Assembly (NCBI GenBank): GCA_001184395.1
Contig: LFLF01000014.1
Span: forward strand, 1 to 44,308
Origin: Candidatus Paraburkholderia calva
Lineage (GTDB): Bacteria > Pseudomonadota > Gammaproteobacteria > Burkholderiales > Burkholderiaceae
Length of the DNA: 44,308 nt
Direction of reading: 5' to 3'
The notes under the pieces were generated by a model. The model saw only the letters and a list, made by a program, of their open reading frames with translations. It was not told the DNA's origin and searched no databases. The stretch's first letter is position 1. Each line of letters starts with the position of its first letter. The translations under genes and the position numbers were made by a program. Positions 29,510 to 39,930 of this stretch are shown one piece after another.

Positions 29510-31402
29510 ATGACTAACTCGACTCACGCGCATGAGCGCAAACACTCTTTGCCCTCGCTTGCGGTTGCAGCCATCGGTGTCGTTTTCGGCGACATCGGCA
29601 CGAGTCCACTCTACTCATTGAAGGAAGCGTTCAGCCCGACTCACGGCATCGCGCTTTCCGAGCAATCGATTCTCGGCGTCATCTCCCTGCTGTTCTGGGC
29701 CATCGTCATGGTGGTTGCGGTCAAATACGTGCTGCTCGTCATGCGCGCCGACAACAACGGCGAGGGTGGCGTGTTCGCGATGATGACCCTCGCGCTGCGC
29801 AGCGTCGGCAATGCCGGCAAGCTCTCCGGTGTGCTGATGATGCTCGGCATCTTCGGCGCCTGCATGTTCTATGGCGATGCGGTCATTACGCCCGCGATGT
29901 CGGTGATCTCGGCGGTGGAAGGTCTGGAGCTCGCCGCGCCGACGCTCACGCCGTACGTGATTCCCATCACCATCGTTATCCTGATCCTGCTGTTCTACAT
30001 TCAGCGGCATGGTACGGCGGTGGTCGGCAAACTGTTCGGGCCGATCATGCTGATCTGGTTCGTGACGCTGGCGGTGCTGGGCGGCTATCATATCTTCATT
30101 GCACCGGGCGTGCTGGTCGCGCTGAATCCGTATTACGCCATTTCCTTCATGGCCGATCACGTGTTGCAGGCGTATATCGTGCTCGGCTCGGTCGTGCTGG
30201 TGCTGACGGGTGCGGAAGCGCTCTACGCGGACATGGGCCACTTCGGCGCGAAGTCGATCCGCTGCGGCTGGTACGGACTCATCATGCCGTCGCTGCTGCT
30301 GAACTACTTCGGTCAGGGCGCGCTGCTGATGCACTCGCCCAAGGCCATCGAAAGCCCGTTCTTTCTGCTCGCGTCCGACAGGGCCTTGCTGCCGCTCGTC
30401 ATCCTGTCGACCATCGCGACGGTGATCGCATCGCAGGCGGTGATCTCGGGCGCATATTCGCTGACGAGCCAGGCCATTCAGCTCGGCTACGTGCCGCGCA
30501 TGAAGATCCTGCACACTTCGGAGCTGGCCATCGGACAGATCTACATTCCGCTCGTCAACTGGATGCTGCTGTTCATCATTCTGTGCATCGTGATCGGTTT
30601 CAAGAGTTCGGAGAACCTCGCCGCCGCGTACGGCCTCGCCGTAACCGCGACGATGCTCGTCACGACCATTCTCGTATCGGTCGTGATGGTGAATCTGTGG
30701 GGCTGGAACTGCTGGCTCGTTGGCGGCATGATTACCGTGTTCCTGTTGATTGATATCGGTTTCTTCGGCGCGAGCCTGCTGAAGATCGAGCAGGGCGGCT
30801 GGCTGCCTTTGTGTATCGGCGGAGCGCTGTTCTTCCTGCTGATGACCTGGTACAAGGGCCGCATGATCGTGAAGGAGCGCACGGCTGCCAACGGTATCCC
30901 GCTGATGCCCTTCCTGCAGGGTCTGCTCGCGTATCCGCCGCATCGCGTGCCGGGTACGGCGATCTATCTCACCGGCAGCGATTCGCTCGTGCCCGTGAGC
31001 CTGTTGCACAATCTCAAGCACAACAAGGTGCTTCACGAACGCACCATCTTCATGAACTTCCAGACACGCGACATTCCCTATGTGGATGACCCGCATCGCA
31101 TGGAGATCAAGGATATTGGTGGCGGTTTGTTCCTCGTGAAGGCGGCCTACGGCTTCAACGAAACGCCCGACGTGAAGGCCGTGCTCGAGCAGATCACGCG
31201 CACACACGCCATGACCTTCGAGTTGATGGACACCTCGTTCTTCATGGCGCGCGAAACGGTGGTGCCGACGGAGTTGCCGGGCATGTTGGTGTGGCGCGAG
31301 CGCGTGTTTGCATGGATGCATCAGAACGCCGCAAAGCCGACGGACTTCTTCAGTATTCCCGCGAATCGCGTGGTGGAACTCGGGACGAAGATCGAGATTT
31401 AG
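29510..31402 (+). CDS. kup: potassium uptake protein Kup
   Basis: Kup is a proton-coupled potassium importer of the inner membrane. The 630-residue protein has the family length and the N-terminal signature [18 protein letters not shown]. About twelve membrane helices run to near residue 440, including the conserved [13 protein letters not shown] and [21 protein letters not shown] soluble C-terminal domain ends [16 protein letters not shown]. The whole gene is in one frame between two pseudogenes, so selection seems to keep it. A terminator follows within 80 bases. Confidence 0.96.
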   Translation: MTNSTHAHERKHSLPSLAVAAIGVVFGDIGTSPLYSLKEAFSPTHGIALSEQSILGVISLLFWAIVMVVAVKYVLLVMRADNNGEGGVFAMMTLALRSVGNAGKLSGVLMMLGIFGACMFYGDAVITPAMSVISAVEGLELAAPTLTPYVIPITIVILILLFYIQRHGTAVVGKLFGPIMLIWFVTLAVLGGYHIFIAPGVLVALNPYYAISFMADHVLQAYIVLGSVVLVLTGAEALYADMGHFGAKSIRCGWYGLIMPSLLLNYFGQGALLMHSPKAIESPFFLLASDRALLPLVILSTIATVIASQAVISGAYSLTSQAIQLGYVPRMKILHTSELAIGQIYIPLVNWMLLFIILCIVIGFKSSENLAAAYGLAVTATMLVTTILVSVVMVNLWGWNCWLVGGMITVFLLIDIGFFGASLLKIEQGGWLPLCIGGALFFLLMTWYKGRMIVKERTAANGIPLMPFLQGLLAYPPHRVPGTAIYLTGSDSLVPVSLLHNLKHNKVLHERTIFMNFQTRDIPYVDDPHRMEIKDIGGGLFLVKAAYGFNETPDVKAVLEQITRTHAMTFELMDTSFFMARETVVPTELPGMLVWRERVFAWMHQNAAKPTDFFSIPANRVVELGTKIEI

Positions 31403-31445
31403 ACGCGTCTTCCGCGTCACGTCCCGCGAGGCGCTCATCGATAAG

Positions 31446-31477
31446 AACCCCCCACGCTGGTTGAACGTGGGTTTTTT
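31446..31477. terminator. bidirectional terminator between kup and tex
   Basis: AACCCCCCACG pairs with CGTGGGTTTTTT (core stem 31451-31456 with 31466-31471), followed by a T-run at 31472-31477. It separates kup from the convergent tex pseudogene. Confidence 0.85.
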
Positions 31478-31502
31478 GTTTCGCTGAGTTTCGCGTGCGT
31501 GA

Positions 31503-33849
31503 TCAGCGCTTCAGCTTCGCAAACGCGGCCGCCATCGCGCCCGCCGGTTCCGGCTCGCGCCGCTGCTGCGGACGTCCACCGCCCGAACGCCGATCCTGCC
31601 CGCCGCCACGCGCTTGCGAGCCCGCGCCGCCACCCGCGCCCGACGATGCCGGCGCGAAGTTGTCGTCCAGACGCATGGTGAGCGAGATGCGCTGACGCTT
31701 CACGTCGGTCTCCAGCAGTTTCACCTTCACGACCTGACTCGCCCTCACTACCTCGTGCGGGTCCTTGATGAACCTGGTCGACATGGTACGATACGTGCAT
31801 GAGTCCGTCTTGATGCACGCCGATATCGACGCACGCGCCAAATGCCGCCACGTTCGTTACCACGCCTTCGAGCACCATGCCCGGCACGAGAGATCGGAAA
31901 TCTTCTCGATGCCTTCCTTGAAGGTCGTCGTCTTGAGCTCGGGACGCGGATCGCGGCCAGGTTTTTCGAGTTCGGCGAGTATGTCGCGTACGGTTGGCAG
32001 GCCGAAGCGGTCATCGACGAATTCCGTCGGTGACAAGCCGGTGAGCGCTTCGTGTTTGCCGAACACGTCGCCGATATGATATGCTTCTTGATCTTCGCCA
32101 GCATGCGCTCGACAACCGGATATGCTTCCGGGTGCACCGACGACCGGTCGAGCGGATTCTCGCCGTTGTTGATACGCAGGAAGCACGCCGCCTGTTCGAA
32201 GGTTTTGTCGCCGAGACGCGGCACCTTCTTCAAATGTTCGCGCGACGGAAACGGCCCGTTGGTATCGCGGAAATCGACGATATTGCGCGCGAGCGTGGCA
32301 TTCAGACCCGACACGCGCGCGAGCAGGGCGACGGAGGCCGTATTCGCATCGACACCGATGGCGTTCACGCAATCCTCAACGACCGTATCGAGCGAGCGCG
32401 CGAGTTCGCGCTGGTTCACCTCGTGCTGATACTGGCCGACGCCGATTGCCTTCGGCTCGATCTTGACGAGTTCCGCGAGCGGGTCCTGCAAACGCCGCGC
32501 GATCGACACCGCGCCGCGCAGCGACACGTCGAGTTCCGGAAACTCCTTCGCCGCGAGTTCCGAGGCCGAATAAACCGATGCGCCTGCTTCCGACACGACG
32601 ATCTTCTGCAGCTTGAGTTCGGGATACTTGGCGATCAGTTCGCTCGCAAGCTTGTCCGTCTCGCGCGACGCCGTGCCGTTGCCGATGGAAACGAGTTCGG
32701 CCTGCGTCGCCTGTGCGATGCGCGCGAGCTTGGCGAGCGAGCCGTCCCAGTCGCGGCGCGGCTCGTGTGGATAGATGGCGTCAGTGGTGAGCAGTTTGCC
32801 CGTGCGATCGACGACCGCGACCTTGACGCCAGTGCGCAGACCCGGATCGAGACCGATCACGGCCTTGGGTCCTGCGGGCGCCGCCAGCAGCAAGTCCTTC
32901 AGATTGCGCGCGAACACGCGAATGGCTTCGTGCTCGGCTTCCTCGCGCAACTGCGTGAGGAGTTCCGTTTCGATGTGCGGCTGCACCTTCACGCGCCAGC
33001 ACCAGCGGCACACGTCGGAGAGCCATTTGTCCGCCGCGCGCCCGTGATTCACGATGCCGAACTGGCCCGCGATCATGGCTTCGCACGGATGCGGCACCTG
33101 CGCATCGAGTTCCTCGCCGAGGCCGAGCTTGACCGAGAGTACGCCCGCGTTACGGCCGCGGAACAGCGCCAGCGCGCGATGCGACGGCACCGTGCGGATG
33201 GTTTCGCTGTAATCGTAGTAGTCGCGGAATTTCTCGCCTTCCTCGTTCTCCTTGCCATCGATCACGCTCGACATCACGAGACCCTGGTTGAACAGATGCT
33301 CGCGCAGCTTGCCGAGGATCTCGGCGGTTTCGCCGAACTGCTCGGAGAGGATGTCGCGCGCGCCGTCGAGCGCGGCCTTCGCATCCGCGACGCCTTTCTC
33401 CGCGTCGATGTACTTCACGGCTTCGGCTTGCGGATCGAGTGTCGGATCGGCGAGCAGCGTCTGCGCGAGCGGTTCCAGACCGGCTTCGCGCGCGATCTGC
33501 GAACGCGTGCGGCGCTTGGGCTTGTAAGGCAGGTAGAGGTCTTCGAGCACCTGCTTGCTGTCCGTGCCTTCGATGGCGCCGCGCAGTTCGTCGGTGAGCT
33601 TGCCCTGCTCGTCGATGCTGGACAGGATGGCGGCGCGGCGGTCTTCGAGTTCGCGCAGATAGAGCAGGCGCTCTTCGAGCGTACGCAGTTGCGTGTCGTC
33701 GAGGTTGCCGGTCACTTCCTTGCGATACCGGGCGATGAACGGCACGGTGGCGCCTTCGTCTAGAAGTCCGACGGCGGCCGCGACCTGGCGCGGCTGCACG
33801 GTGAGTTCGGTGGCAATGTGCTGTACGATCTTGAGTGCTACTCCGTCAT
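31503..33849 (-). pseudogene. tex: transcription accessory protein Tex, start and S1 domain frameshifted
   Basis: Tex is an RNA-binding protein of transcription and decoding stress. On the minus strand a long frame runs for about 580 residues from [20 protein letters not shown]. It contains the Tex core, the YqgF-like domain ([20 protein letters not shown]) and the helix-hairpin-helix region ([20 protein letters not shown]). The natural ATG at 33849, however, reads Met-Thr-Glu-stop, so the initiator is out of phase with this frame. At the other end the frame slips near 32085 after AKIKKHII, and the S1 RNA-binding domain is split over three frames ([17 protein letters not shown]; then [11 protein letters not shown] and KVKLLETDVKRQRISLTMR). 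The Gly/Arg-rich tail ends at 31503. The protein is not expected to work. Confidence 0.9.
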
Positions 33850-34071
33850 GGTTCTGCGCTGTCTGCTGGCTGTCAGGTAGCGCGCGGCATGGTCGTGATC
33901 CGTCGGTCGGGGTGCATCGAGCAGGCGGTGCGGGCGCGGTGTGTGAGCGGGCCGGGTTGCTGAAGCGGGCATTTTGCCATAAATGCCGGAGCGCTCCGGC
34001 CGGGCGGTGATAGAATTTCGGCATCGAAGAGGCGCTTTCCATCCGTCTCGCGCATCTGATTCCCGATCACG

Positions 34072-34953
34072 TTGCCGTTCATCCCTTTGCCCATATTCCA
34101 CCTTTCACAAGTATGTCATGCCGGCTCCGCCGCTGAATCGGCGACGCGCCGGAAGTCGCATTTGCGCGCCGTATCGGTTCTATTGGCTTTGTGCGCGGTG
34201 ACATCGGTCGCGCTCGCATCCCATGCGGCACTGGCGCAGACGCCCAATCCGATCGATCCGACCACCGCCGTGCGCTCGCCGCCGCTCGCCGCGGCATTGT
34301 CCCCGAACGCTGCACAGAGCACTACGCAGAGCGTCGACGACGCCTTGCGCGCCTACTTCGAGCGTCGTCAGAAGGCGCTGAACACGCGCACCGCGGAGAA
34401 CGACTACCAGTACGGCGTGAAAGCGTACGAATGTTACAGCGACTTCTTCGTCAATCATTGCCTGACTAGGGCGCGCGACCAGATGCGCGAGACGCGCCAG
34501 GCGATTCGCGCGGACCAGCTCGCGCTCGATGACGAACAGCGCGCGGAACGTGCGAAGGAGCGCAATCAGCAGACGGCGCTCAAGCAGGCGCAGTACGATG
34601 CAGGAGCGCTGCAGCGCGCCGCCAACGAAAAGGCGAACCAGCAGGCCTTCGACGAAAAGCAGCGGCGCAACGCGCTGGCCGCCGTACAGCGTCAGGCCGA
34701 CGCGCCGCGGCGCGCCGCGAATCAGGCGGCATACGATCGCAAGCAGGCGGATTACCAGAAGCAGCTCGACGACGCCCGCGCGCGCGGCGTGCAGGATGCG
34801 CAGGAACGGGAGCAAAAGGCTGAGCGCTACGACCAGAAGCAGCAGGACGCGGCGCAGCATCGCGCGGAAGTCGAGGCGCGTCAGCAGGAAGCCGCCCGCA
34901 AGCAGCAGGAAAAGGCGCAGCAAGCGCAGCAGCGCCAGGAACAGTTGAAGTAA
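34072..34953 (+). CDS. exported coiled-coil protein of unknown function
   Basis: I do not recognise a named family. The frame has a signal peptide (LRAVSVLLALCAVTSVALAS, cleavage likely after SHAALAQ) and then a disordered stretch. A short conserved-looking block has two cysteines nine residues apart (YECYSDFFVNHCLTRARDQM, C121 and C130 counted from 34072). A long Gln/Ala/Arg/Glu-rich helix, almost surely a coiled coil, runs to the end (QQAQQRQEQLK). There is no ATG in this frame near the signal peptide. The only upstream start is a TTG at 34072, while the ATG at 34118 lies in the next frame (MPAPPLNRRRAG). A one-base slip just before the signal peptide is therefore likely, so the gene may be freshly broken. 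Confidence 0.6.
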   Translation: MPFIPLPIFHLSQVCHAGSAAESATRRKSHLRAVSVLLALCAVTSVALASHAALAQTPNPIDPTTAVRSPPLAAALSPNAAQSTTQSVDDALRAYFERRQKALNTRTAENDYQYGVKAYECYSDFFVNHCLTRARDQMRETRQAIRADQLALDDEQRAERAKERNQQTALKQAQYDAGALQRAANEKANQQAFDEKQRRNALAAVQRQADAPRRAANQAAYDRKQADYQKQLDDARARGVQDAQEREQKAERYDQKQQDAAQHRAEVEARQQEAARKQQEKAQQAQQRQEQLK

Positions 34954-35061
34954 CAGCAGCAGGACCAGTAGTATCGTCGCGACAGGCACGGTGGTTCGGG
35001 CGCGCCGCATTCACGAGCGAGCCGGACCGATCCGGGCGATGAAGGATGAAAGGAGGCAAGC

Positions 35062-35277
35062 ATGCAGCAGCGCTTGAATGCACCCCGACAACCTGCCGTG
35101 GATACATCCATGATCCGCGATCGCATTGCGCAATTGCAGGAGGAGCATCACGGTCTAGATGCGCTGATCGACCGGCTGGCCGGCAGCGACGACCTGGAAT
35201 TGAGGCGTCTGAAAAAGCGCAAGGTCAAGGACACCATCCTGTTGTTGCAACTGCAACTGGATTCCGACACGCATTGA
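35062..35277 (+). CDS. YdcH family protein (DUF465)
   Basis: This is a small cytoplasmic helical protein. From the ATG at 35062 it has 71 residues. The family match begins at the internal ATG at 35110 (MIRDRIAQLQEEHHGLDALI) and continues with the basic motif LRRLKKRKVKDTILLL. Members of DUF465 are short, charged and of unknown role. It lies between the coiled-coil protein and a DinG-type helicase. Its second half looks slightly shorter than relatives I remember. Confidence 0.8.
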   Translation: MQQRLNAPRQPAVDTSMIRDRIAQLQEEHHGLDALIDRLAGSDDLELRRLKKRKVKDTILLLQLQLDSDTH

Positions 35278-35367
35278 GCCGAGCGCATCGAGTGCGGCGC
35301 GCCCGCCACGGTTCACCGACCGGGGCCGCCGGGCATTGCTGCAAGACTTCGCAGGATCCGATCCGTT

Positions 35368-37614
35368 TTGAATTTACCCACTCAACCTCCACAAACCGCC
35401 CAGCCTGACGACAAGGCCGCCGCGATGCTCGCTCTGACCAACAAGCGTCGCGCCGCGCTCGACGCGATTTTTTCGGCCGATGGCTTGCTCGCGCGCGCCA
35501 TCGACAGTTATCGTCTGCGCGCGTCGCAGATCGACATGTCCCGTGCAGTCGCCGCTGCGATGGAAGCGTCCGGCCGCGCCATGCCCGAGCCTGCGATGTT
35601 CGAGGCACAGCGCCGTCCCGCGCGCAAGCTCGGGCCGTCCGACAAGCCCTACGCGCCCGACACGGAGCCGAAGGAAGACGTCGGCATTGCCACTGCGAAG
35701 ACGGCCGTCGATGGCGGCGAGAACACGTTGATCGTCGAGGCGGGCACCGGCACTGGCAAGACCTATGCCTATCTCGTGCCCGCGATGCTTTGGGGCGGCA
35801 AGGTCATCGTCTCGACTGGGACGAAGCATCTGCAGGATCAGCTTTTCCAGCGCGATATCCCGACCGTGCGCGACGCCCTCGCGGTGCCGGTATCGATCGC
35901 GATGCTTAAGGGCCGCGCAAACTACCTGTGTCACTACTATCTTGAGCACACGGCGGCCAACGGCCGCCTGCCGACGCGCCAGGACGCGTCACATCTGCAG
36001 GAGATCGTGCGTTTCGCAAAGATCACGCGCACCGGCGACAAGGCCGAACTCGCGAGCGTCCCGGAAAACTCCCCCGTCTGGCCGATGGTCACGTCCACTC
36101 GCGACAACTGTCTCGGCCAGGAATGCCCGTATTACAAGGAATGTTTCGTGATGCAGGCACGCAAGGAGGCGCAACAGGCAGATATCGTGGTGGTGAATCA
36201 CCATTTGTTCTTCGCCGATGTGATGCTGCGCGACACCGGCATGGCCGAACTACTGCCGACGGCGAATTCGATCATCTTCGACGAAGCGCATCAGTTGCCC
36301 GAAACCGCTACGCTGTTCTTCGGCGAAACGCTCTCGACCACGCAATTGCTGGAACTGGCGCGCGATTCGGTCGCGGAAGGCTTGAGCCACGCCCGCGACG
36401 CCGCCGACTGGACCAAGCTCGGCGCGGCGCTGGAGCGCACCGCGCGCGACGTGCGCCTCGCCTTCAAGGAAGATTCGGCGCGTTTCTCGCTCGGTCAGCT
36501 GGACGACAACCATCCGTTGTTCGATGCGCTCGACACGCTCGAGGTGCAACTCGACGCGCTCACCTCGGCGCTCGCGTCGCACGGCGAGCGTGCGGAGTCG
36601 TTGCAAGCGCTGGTGCGCCGCGTACGCGAATTGCAAGGGCTGCTGTCCGGCTGGACCACGCTGCCGACGCCGCTCGAGCGCGCGGTCGTGCAAAGCGAGG
36701 AGAGCGCCGCCGCGGCCGCGAAGGAAGAACCGAACGAAATGGTGCGCTGGATCGAAGTGTTTTCGCACATGGTGCAGTTGCACGAGACGCCGCTGTCCGT
36801 CGCGCCGATTTTCGTGAAACAGCGCGCGGGGGTGCCACGCGCGTGGATCTTTACCTCGGCGACGCTGTCGGTGCGCGGCGACTTCACGCACTACGCGGCG
36901 CAAATGGGCCTCAACGCGCGTCGCTCGATGACGCTGCCGAGCCCGTTCGATTACCCGACGCAGGGGCTTCTGTACGTGCCGCCCAATCTGCCGCAGCCGT
37001 CCGCGCCGCAATTCACCGACGCCGTGTTCGACGCCGTGCTGCCGGCGATCGAAGCCGCCGGCGGCGGCGTCTTCGTGCTGTGCACGACGCTGCGCGCGGT
37101 GGAGCGCATCTCGACGCGTCTGCGCGACACGATTGACCGGCGCGGCTGGGACAGGCCGCTGCTCGTGCAGGGCGATGCGAGCCGCACGGAATTGCTCGAC
37201 CGTTTCCGCGCCTACGGCAACGCGATACTGGTCGGCAGCCAGAGTTTCTGGGAAGGCGTAGATGTGGGCGGCGATGCGTTGTCGCTCGTCGTCATCGATA
37301 AACTGCCGTTCGCGCCGCCCGACGATCCGGTGCTTGCCGCACGCCTCGACGCGTTGACCAAGAAGGGGCTCAGCCCGTTCGCGGTGCACCAGTTGCCGCA
37401 AGCCGTCATCACGCTCAAGCAGGGTGCGGGGCGTCTGATTCGCGCGGAAACGGATCGCGGCGTGTTAATGATCTGTGATACGCGGCTCGTCGATAAGCCC
37501 TACGGCCGGCGCATCTGGCAAAGCCTGCCGCCGTTCAAGCGCACGCGCGAAATCGACGTGGTGCGCGCGTTTTTCAGCGAATCGCCCGATGCGGCGCTTG
37601 AACTGATCGAATGA
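35368..37614 (+). CDS. DinG/YoaA-type ATP-dependent DNA helicase (XPD-like, iron-sulfur)
   Basis: This 748-residue superfamily 2 helicase of the XPD/DinG group unwinds DNA 5'-3' and deals with R-loops or damaged forks. It has Walker A AGTGTGKT at residues 125-132. Four cluster cysteines are at C188 (NYLC), C248, C253 and C259 (NCLGQECPYYKECF). The DEAH box is at 305-308 (IIFDEAHQLPE), and the C-terminal motor motifs are SQSFWEGVDVGG and the arginine finger region QGAGRLIRAETDRGV. The start is probably a TTG at 35368, since no ATG is in frame before residue 20. The gene is intact in one frame although not usually essential, so it may matter to this cell. A terminator follows. Confidence 0.88.
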   Translation: MNLPTQPPQTAQPDDKAAAMLALTNKRRAALDAIFSADGLLARAIDSYRLRASQIDMSRAVAAAMEASGRAMPEPAMFEAQRRPARKLGPSDKPYAPDTEPKEDVGIATAKTAVDGGENTLIVEAGTGTGKTYAYLVPAMLWGGKVIVSTGTKHLQDQLFQRDIPTVRDALAVPVSIAMLKGRANYLCHYYLEHTAANGRLPTRQDASHLQEIVRFAKITRTGDKAELASVPENSPVWPMVTSTRDNCLGQECPYYKECFVMQARKEAQQADIVVVNHHLFFADVMLRDTGMAELLPTANSIIFDEAHQLPETATLFFGETLSTTQLLELARDSVAEGLSHARDAADWTKLGAALERTARDVRLAFKEDSARFSLGQLDDNHPLFDALDTLEVQLDALTSALASHGERAESLQALVRRVRELQGLLSGWTTLPTPLERAVVQSEESAAAAAKEEPNEMVRWIEVFSHMVQLHETPLSVAPIFVKQRAGVPRAWIFTSATLSVRGDFTHYAAQMGLNARRSMTLPSPFDYPTQGLLYVPPNLPQPSAPQFTDAVFDAVLPAIEAAGGGVFVLCTTLRAVERISTRLRDTIDRRGWDRPLLVQGDASRTELLDRFRAYGNAILVGSQSFWEGVDVGGDALSLVVIDKLPFAPPDDPVLAARLDALTKKGLSPFAVHQLPQAVITLKQGAGRLIRAETDRGVLMICDTRLVDKPYGRRIWQSLPPFKRTREIDVVRAFFSESPDAALELIE

Positions 37615-37666
37615 CGTGAGGATGGTGCGCAGGCCTGAGGATCACTGAATATCGAGCGCAAAAACG

Positions 37667-37697
37667 AAAGCGGCTGGCGATGAAGCCAGCCGCTTTT
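37667..37697. terminator. bidirectional terminator between the helicase gene and bamD
   Basis: AAAGCGGCTGGC (37667-37678) pairs perfectly with GCCAGCCGCTTT (37685-37696) around a 6-base loop. It is flanked by A and T runs and lies between convergent genes. Confidence 0.9.
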
Positions 37698-37718
37698 GCA
37701 TTCAGGTCCACGCGATCC

Positions 37719-38552
37719 TTACCAGATCTGATACCATGGCTTTTCCGCTGAGACGCGGCGCTTGCCGGTCACGTACGGGCTGTCCGGGAACGTTGCGGCG
37801 AGCACGCGCTTGGTGTCGTCGGCAAGTTGTGGCTGATCGAGGCGCTGATACGACAGCATCATGATGTGTAGCGCGTCTTCGGTGGCCGGCACATTCTTGT
37901 ACTCGCGGATGGCCTGTTGCGCGCGGTTGATGGCGGCCACATACGCGCCACGGCGATAGTAATAATCGGCCGCGTGCATTTCGTGCGAAGCCAGCGCGTT
38001 CACGATGTAGCGCATGCGCTGCGCGGCATCCGGCGCGTATTTGTTCTGCGGATATTTATCGACCACGACCTTGAAAGCGTCATACGACTGGCGCAGCGAC
38101 TTCGGATCGCGCTCGCTCATGTCCTGGCCGGAGAAGCGGCCGAACAGTCCGAGGTCGTCGTTGAAGTGGATCATGCCCTTCAGATAGTACGCATACGAAA
38201 TCTCGGGGTGATCCTGGTGCAGCTTGATGAAGCGGTCGATGGCCTGGTCGGCGGCGGCGGTTTCACCGTCCTTCCAGTTGCAGTACGCGACGTTGATCTG
38301 CGCCTGCTGCGCGAAGTGGCTGAACGGGTCGCGGCCTTCGAGTCCCTCGAAGTACTTCGCGCACTTGCCCCAGTCGCGGCCGTCGAGTGCATCCTGGGCC
38401 TCCGTATATAATTTGTCGTTATTCCAGGTCGCCGTTTCATCGGTCTTCTCGGGCAGACCATGACAGGCCGTCACGAGCGCGACGCTCGCGGCCAGCGCCA
38501 GATACTTGATCGATTGCTGCATCGATTGAGGAATGGTGTTGAAGGCTCGCAT
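37719..38552 (-). CDS. bamD: outer membrane assembly lipoprotein BamD
   Basis: BamD is the essential lipoprotein of the BAM complex. The 277-residue protein has a signal peptide with the lipobox LVTAC (cysteine near residue 30). TPR repeats follow (LYTEAQDALDGRDWGKCAKY, ISYAYYLKGMIHFNDDLGLF, YDAFKVVVDKYPQNKYAPDA). The end VSAEKPWYQIW is typical for Burkholderia. The gene diverges from rluD across a 208-base region, as in many proteobacteria. It is intact. Confidence 0.95.
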   Translation of the reverse strand: MRAFNTIPQSMQQSIKYLALAASVALVTACHGLPEKTDETATWNNDKLYTEAQDALDGRDWGKCAKYFEGLEGRDPFSHFAQQAQINVAYCNWKDGETAAADQAIDRFIKLHQDHPEISYAYYLKGMIHFNDDLGLFGRFSGQDMSERDPKSLRQSYDAFKVVVDKYPQNKYAPDAAQRMRYIVNALASHEMHAADYYYRRGAYVAAINRAQQAIREYKNVPATEDALHIMMLSYQRLDQPQLADDTKRVLAATFPDSPYVTGKRRVSAEKPWYQIW

Positions 38553-38760
38553 CTGTGCTTGCTGTTCCTAGCTGATTCTGTGTCTGGCCGTTTTCCGGCG
38601 CGGAGAGATTCCGCGAGGTTGTTTATAGGCCGGCAATGCGATCCGCAACGAAGGGGCCAGTATTCACGCGATGATCGAGCGTTGCCTGCACGTCGACCTG
38701 ACCGACCCGACCGACCACACGGGCTTTTCCGCATGGTGTTCCCGTTGCATCTCGTTCCAA

Positions 38761-39930
38761 ATGACCCGCTCAAGTACTCGACGTACCACAGATCAACTCA
38801 AAGATTATAGCCCAAGCAACTTGCGCGATGACGCAGTCCCGGCTGACGATAAGCCTTCGGCCACTGTTTCCGATACCGCGCGCGACGAGTCGCCGCGTAC
38901 CGCGCAGGTGCCCGACGCGCTCGCCGGCGAGCGTCTCGACAAGGTGCTCGCGAAAGTTTTCCCCGAATTTTCGCGCAGCCGTCTGCAGGGCTGGATCGAG
39001 GAAGGCCGCGTGCTGGTCGATGGCGAGCTCACAAAAGTGCGTCAGGCCGTGCCGCTCGGCGTGACCATTTCCCTCGTGCCGGATCTTTTGCCCAAACAGC
39101 TTGCGTTCACGCCCGAGCCAGTGCCGCTCGATATCGTCTACGAAGACGACACGCTCGTCGTGATCAACAAGCTGGCGGGCATGGTCGTGCATCCGGCGGC
39201 GGGGAACTGGAGCAGCACGCTGCTCAACGGCCTGCTGCATCGCTACGGCGAGTCGGCGGCGGGGCTGCCGCGTGCGGGCATCGTGCATCGACTGGACAAG
39301 GAGACGTCGGGCCTGATGGTCGTCGCGCGCACGCTCGAAGGGCAGACCGCCCTCGTGCGCCAGTTGCAGGCGCGCACCGTGAAGCGCCGCTACGTCGCAT
39401 TCGTGTGGGGCACCATGCCGGACGACGGCACCATCGACGCGCCCATCGGCCGCGATCCACGCGAACGCATGCGCATGGCGGTGGTGAAGACCGCCTCGGG
39501 CAAGCCCGCGTGCACGCATTTCCGCACCATCGACCGTACCACATGGCACGGCCAGCCGGTCAGCGCGATTTATTGCGATCTGGAAACCGGCCGCACGCAT
39601 CAGATTCGCGTGCATTGCGCGCATATCCAGCATCCGCTGCTGGGCGATCCCGTGTACGGCCATGCGCGCGGCAAGCGCTCGGTGCGACCGCTGCCCAACG
39701 GCTTCGCGCGGCAGGCGCTGCATGCGTGGCGGCTCGGGCTGATTCATCCGGCGACAGGCAAGGAAGTGCACTGGCGCGCGGACGTGCCGGACGACATCGC
39801 GGCGCTGTCGGCCGAACTGGGTTTCGGTTGCGACGATGACATGGACTTCGACGAAGATGACGATTTCGTCGAAGTCTACGAGATTGGCGAGGGCGAATGC
39901 GACGAAGATTATGAGGACGACGAAGCATGA
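38761..39930 (+). CDS. rluD: 23S rRNA pseudouridine synthase RluD
   Basis: RluD makes pseudouridines 1911, 1915 and 1917 in helix 69 of 23S rRNA. The ATG at 38761 gives 389 residues. A variable N-terminus is followed by an S4 domain ([20 protein letters not shown]) and then the RluA-type catalytic domain with the nucleophile Asp179 in [12 protein letters not shown]. The motif GRTHQIRVH and a very acidic tail follow, with 20 of the last 32 residues Asp or Glu. The frame stays open upstream to 38671, but that part does not look like RluD. The TGA overlaps the ATG of pgeF by four bases. The gene is intact. Confidence 0.94.
   Translation: MTRSSTRRTTDQLKDYSPSNLRDDAVPADDKPSATVSDTARDESPRTAQVPDALAGERLDKVLAKVFPEFSRSRLQGWIEEGRVLVDGELTKVRQAVPLGVTISLVPDLLPKQLAFTPEPVPLDIVYEDDTLVVINKLAGMVVHPAAGNWSSTLLNGLLHRYGESAAGLPRAGIVHRLDKETSGLMVVARTLEGQTALVRQLQARTVKRRYVAFVWGTMPDDGTIDAPIGRDPRERMRMAVVKTASGKPACTHFRTIDRTTWHGQPVSAIYCDLETGRTHQIRVHCAHIQHPLLGDPVYGHARGKRSVRPLPNGFARQALHAWRLGLIHPATGKEVHWRADVPDDIAALSAELGFGCDDDMDFDEDDDFVEVYEIGEGECDEDYEDDEA

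Noticed and set aside
29615-31438. 607-codon minus-strand open frame across kup
   Set aside because: It is a shadow of kup, with an unnatural composition (many His, Gln, Arg) and no motifs.
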